Shown one piece after another: positions 6,937-7,595 of a stretch of 7,595 nucleotides of DNA. The stretch is from positions 1 to 7,595 of the forward strand of contig CAMWKC010000099.1 in assembly GCA_947174735.1 (NCBI GenBank), written 5' to 3'. Positions within the stretch are counted from its first letter, which is position 1. Every line of letters starts with the position of its first letter. The notes below the pieces were generated by a model. It was not told the DNA's origin. It saw only the letters and a list, made by a program, of their open reading frames with translations, and ran no database searches. Position numbers and translations under genes: made by a program. Source of the stretch: an uncultured Porphyromonadaceae bacterium. Lineage in GTDB: Bacteria; Bacteroidota; Bacteroidia; Bacteroidales; Muribaculaceae.

Positions 6937-6975
6937 AAGAGAAGGACTGATAACGGTATAACAATCCTGTCCCTT
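6937..6975 (-). promoter_or_regulatory. Candidate structured leader (hairpin) in the cbiM 5' UTR
   Basis: Read on the minus strand, 6975-6970 pairs with 6942-6937 (AAGGGA with UCUCUU, one G-U). After a single bulged C, 6968-6962 pairs with 6949-6943 (AGGAUUG with CAGUCCU, one G-U). Together they enclose a 12-nt loop that contains UUAU-ACCG-UUAU. The stem totals 13 bp and would begin within a few bases of the transcript start predicted from the -7 element at 6986-6993. It does not match a cobalamin riboswitch and is too small for the known four-way-junction NiCo riboswitch. The function is unknown; it could be mRNA stabilisation or control of metal-uptake genes. Confidence 0.4.
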
Positions 6976-6985
6976 ATTGTCACTG

Positions 6986-6993
6986 CAAAGTTA
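6986..6993 (-). promoter_or_regulatory. Candidate Bacteroidota -7 promoter element for cbiMQO
   Basis: The minus strand reads TAACTTTG, an exact match to the TAnnTTTG -7 element used by the Bacteroidota primary sigma factor. It lies 96 bases from the cbiM ATG, implying a leader of about 90 nt. No good TTTG -33 element is seen at the usual spacing. That position (about 7010-7016) falls in the tandem 9-bp repeats. Confidence 0.5.
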
Positions 6994-7007
6994 CGTTTTT
7001 TCTTTTA

Positions 7008-7052
7008 TTATAAGAGTTATAAGTCTTATATATCTTATAAGTCTTATAAAAG
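7008..7052. repeat. Five tandem 9-bp units, consensus TTATAAGTC
   Basis: Contiguous 9-bp units at 7008, 7017, 7026, 7035 and 7044 read TTATAAGAG, TTATAAGTC, TTATATATC, TTATAAGTC and TTATAAAAG. Two copies are identical, and junctions create the palindrome CTTATAAG. The array sits in the divergent region between cbiM and the thioredoxin gene and overlaps the expected -33 region of the cbiM promoter. It could be an operator array, a variable-number repeat tuning promoter spacing, or a neutral AT-rich repeat. Confidence 0.85.
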
Positions 7053-7143
7053 ATTTTTAACTTAATCTATACGACCCGACTTACCTCCTCAGACGTTATT
7101 TTAATAAATTCATTCTTTAATATACTTAATCAATACACTTGCT

Positions 7144-7452
7144 ATGGAAACAGACAAAATTAAAGCTCTCAAAGAAGAAAAAGGTGTTGTGTTTGTGGAA
7201 TTCTATGCTACATGGTGCCCTCACTGCCAGAAAATGATGCCGGTAGTTGACGATGTAAAAGCCCTTTTTGAAGGCCGTGCAAAAGTCTATCAGTTTGATA
7301 TCGATCTAAACGGCGAATTTGCCAATGATCTTGACGTGAAGTCTATACCTACGTTCATCATCTTCAAAGATGGTAAAGAAGTATGGCGTACAGTCGGCGA
7401 AACTGCTGCTGACGTTCTGTCTCGTAAGCTTGACGAGGCTCTTCAGTCATAA
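7144..7452 (+). CDS. Small thioredoxin with CPHC active site
   Basis: A 102-residue, single-domain thioredoxin fold covers the whole protein. The active site is Trp24-Cys25-Pro26-His27-Cys28 rather than the WCGPC of classical thioredoxin; Pro-His between the cysteines is the DsbA dipeptide. The cis-proline is Pro69 in SIPTF, and the start of strand one (VVFVEFYATWC) and the later FKDGKEVWRTVG strand-helix region are typical. There is no signal peptide or membrane anchor, so it should act in the cytoplasm as a disulfide reductase or oxidoreductase. Start 7144 gives the normal family length. No convincing -7 element is seen close upstream, although TAACTTAA-like sequence occurs near 7057. It is transcribed away from cbiM and followed after 5 bp by a possible mini-ORF. 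Whether it is the main thioredoxin or a specialised one cannot be told here. Confidence 0.94.
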   Translation: METDKIKALKEEKGVVFVEFYATWCPHCQKMMPVVDDVKALFEGRAKVYQFDIDLNGEFANDLDVKSIPTFIIFKDGKEVWRTVGETAADVLSRKLDEALQS

Positions 7453-7457
7453 TTATT

Positions 7458-7547
7458 ATGGGCACAAAATCAATTTTCATTACCTTAGAAAAGATAAAAC
7501 CAATTGATCTTAAAGACGCAAAGAAGCTGGCACCGGCAGCGAAATGA
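7458..7547 (+). CDS. Possible 29-residue small protein downstream of thioredoxin
   Basis: An ATG 5 bp after the thioredoxin stop opens a 29-codon frame. It encodes a basic peptide with a short hydrophobic start (GTKSIFITLEKIKPIDL) and a Lys/Ala-rich end (KDAKKLAPAAK), closing with TGA at 7545-7547. The spacing would allow translational coupling. The last seven codons and the stop lie in the left arm of the large inverted repeat (7525-7577), so translation would run into that stem. I know no family for it. It may be a chance ORF in a 3' UTR; conservation in relatives would decide. Confidence 0.3.
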   Translation: MGTKSIFITLEKIKPIDLKDAKKLAPAAK

Positions 7548-7577
7548 ATATTATTCATTTCGCTGCCGGTGCCAGCT
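7525..7577. terminator. Perfect 25-bp-arm inverted repeat with 3-nt loop (candidate bidirectional terminator)
   Basis: Bases 7525-7549 are the exact reverse complement of 7553-7577, with a loop ATT (7550-7552). The outer 16 bp or so are GC-rich and the inner part AT-rich. It lies about 70 bp after the thioredoxin stop. No T-run follows on the plus strand. The left flank is A-rich, so on the minus strand the stem is followed by TCTTTGCGTCTTT, suiting termination of a converging gene beyond the window. The arms are much longer than those of ordinary intrinsic terminators. Confidence 0.65.
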
Positions 7578-7595
7578 CTGACTCTATCAAATAAC

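Noticed and set aside
7134..7141. TACACTTG as a -7 promoter element for the thioredoxin gene
   Set aside because: It matches TAnnTTTG at all but one position but ends 2 bp before the start codon, so transcription would begin inside the gene.
6890..7143. Cobalamin or NiCo riboswitch upstream of cbiM
   Set aside because: No B12-box-like sequence or multi-stem architecture is visible, and the predicted leader of about 90 nt is too short for the full known structures.
7500..7595. Fold-back assembly artefact at the right edge
   Set aside because: The perfect palindrome stops after 25 bp per arm and the flanks differ, whereas a fold-back chimera would keep mirroring to the end.

Overview
The window looks like a chromosomal segment of a Bacteroidota bacterium, probably order Bacteroidales and possibly a Muribaculaceae-like gut lineage (the family is a guess). 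The pointers are an RNase H with an N-terminal hybrid-binding domain ending in the IPADFGRK motif typical of Bacteroides homologues, a CbiM that starts MHMSDALLS, starts without Shine-Dalgarno sequences, and a good match to the Bacteroidota -7 promoter element (TAnnTTTG) upstream of cbiM. Base composition is moderate and even, and no mobile element, CRISPR array, rRNA or tRNA was seen.

Layout. (1) 2-594, plus: the 3' part of an unidentified gene whose tail has six 30-bp repeats encoding YPKRDGER(P/G)S. The frame is cut by two in-frame TGA codons, so I call it a broken gene. (2) 623-672: a long imperfect hairpin. (3) 716-4394, plus: a tight four-gene operon with spacings of 6 bp, 5 bp and a 4-bp overlap. 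It holds a roughly 10-helix membrane protein of unknown function, pdxB (vitamin B6 synthesis), an RNase HI with a hybrid-binding domain, and queG (cobalamin-dependent epoxyqueuosine reductase). (4) 4403-6889, minus: a complete ECF-type cobalt/nickel transporter operon transcribed cbiM-cbiQ-cbiO, converging on queG with only 8 bp between stop codons. (5) 6890-7143: a divergent intergenic region with a candidate cbiM promoter, a candidate structured cbiM leader and five tandem 9-bp TTATAAGTC-like units. (6) 7144-7452, plus: a small cytoplasmic thioredoxin with a CPHC active site, followed by a possible 29-residue ORF whose stop lies inside a 25-bp-arm perfect inverted repeat.

How the genes relate. 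QueG needs cobalamin, and CbiMQO imports cobalt (or nickel), so the two convergent units may meet in corrinoid metabolism; this is inferred from context only. The C-terminal PDGLE segment of CbiM probably stands in for the separate small subunit (CbiN/NikN) that is missing here. PdxB and RNase H have no obvious mechanistic link to QueG beyond co-transcription.

Nothing here amounts to a wholly new system. The items most worth a second look are the stop-interrupted repeat gene, the tandem 9-bp array with the adjacent cbiM leader hairpin, and the very long hairpin overlapping the end of a mini-ORF.
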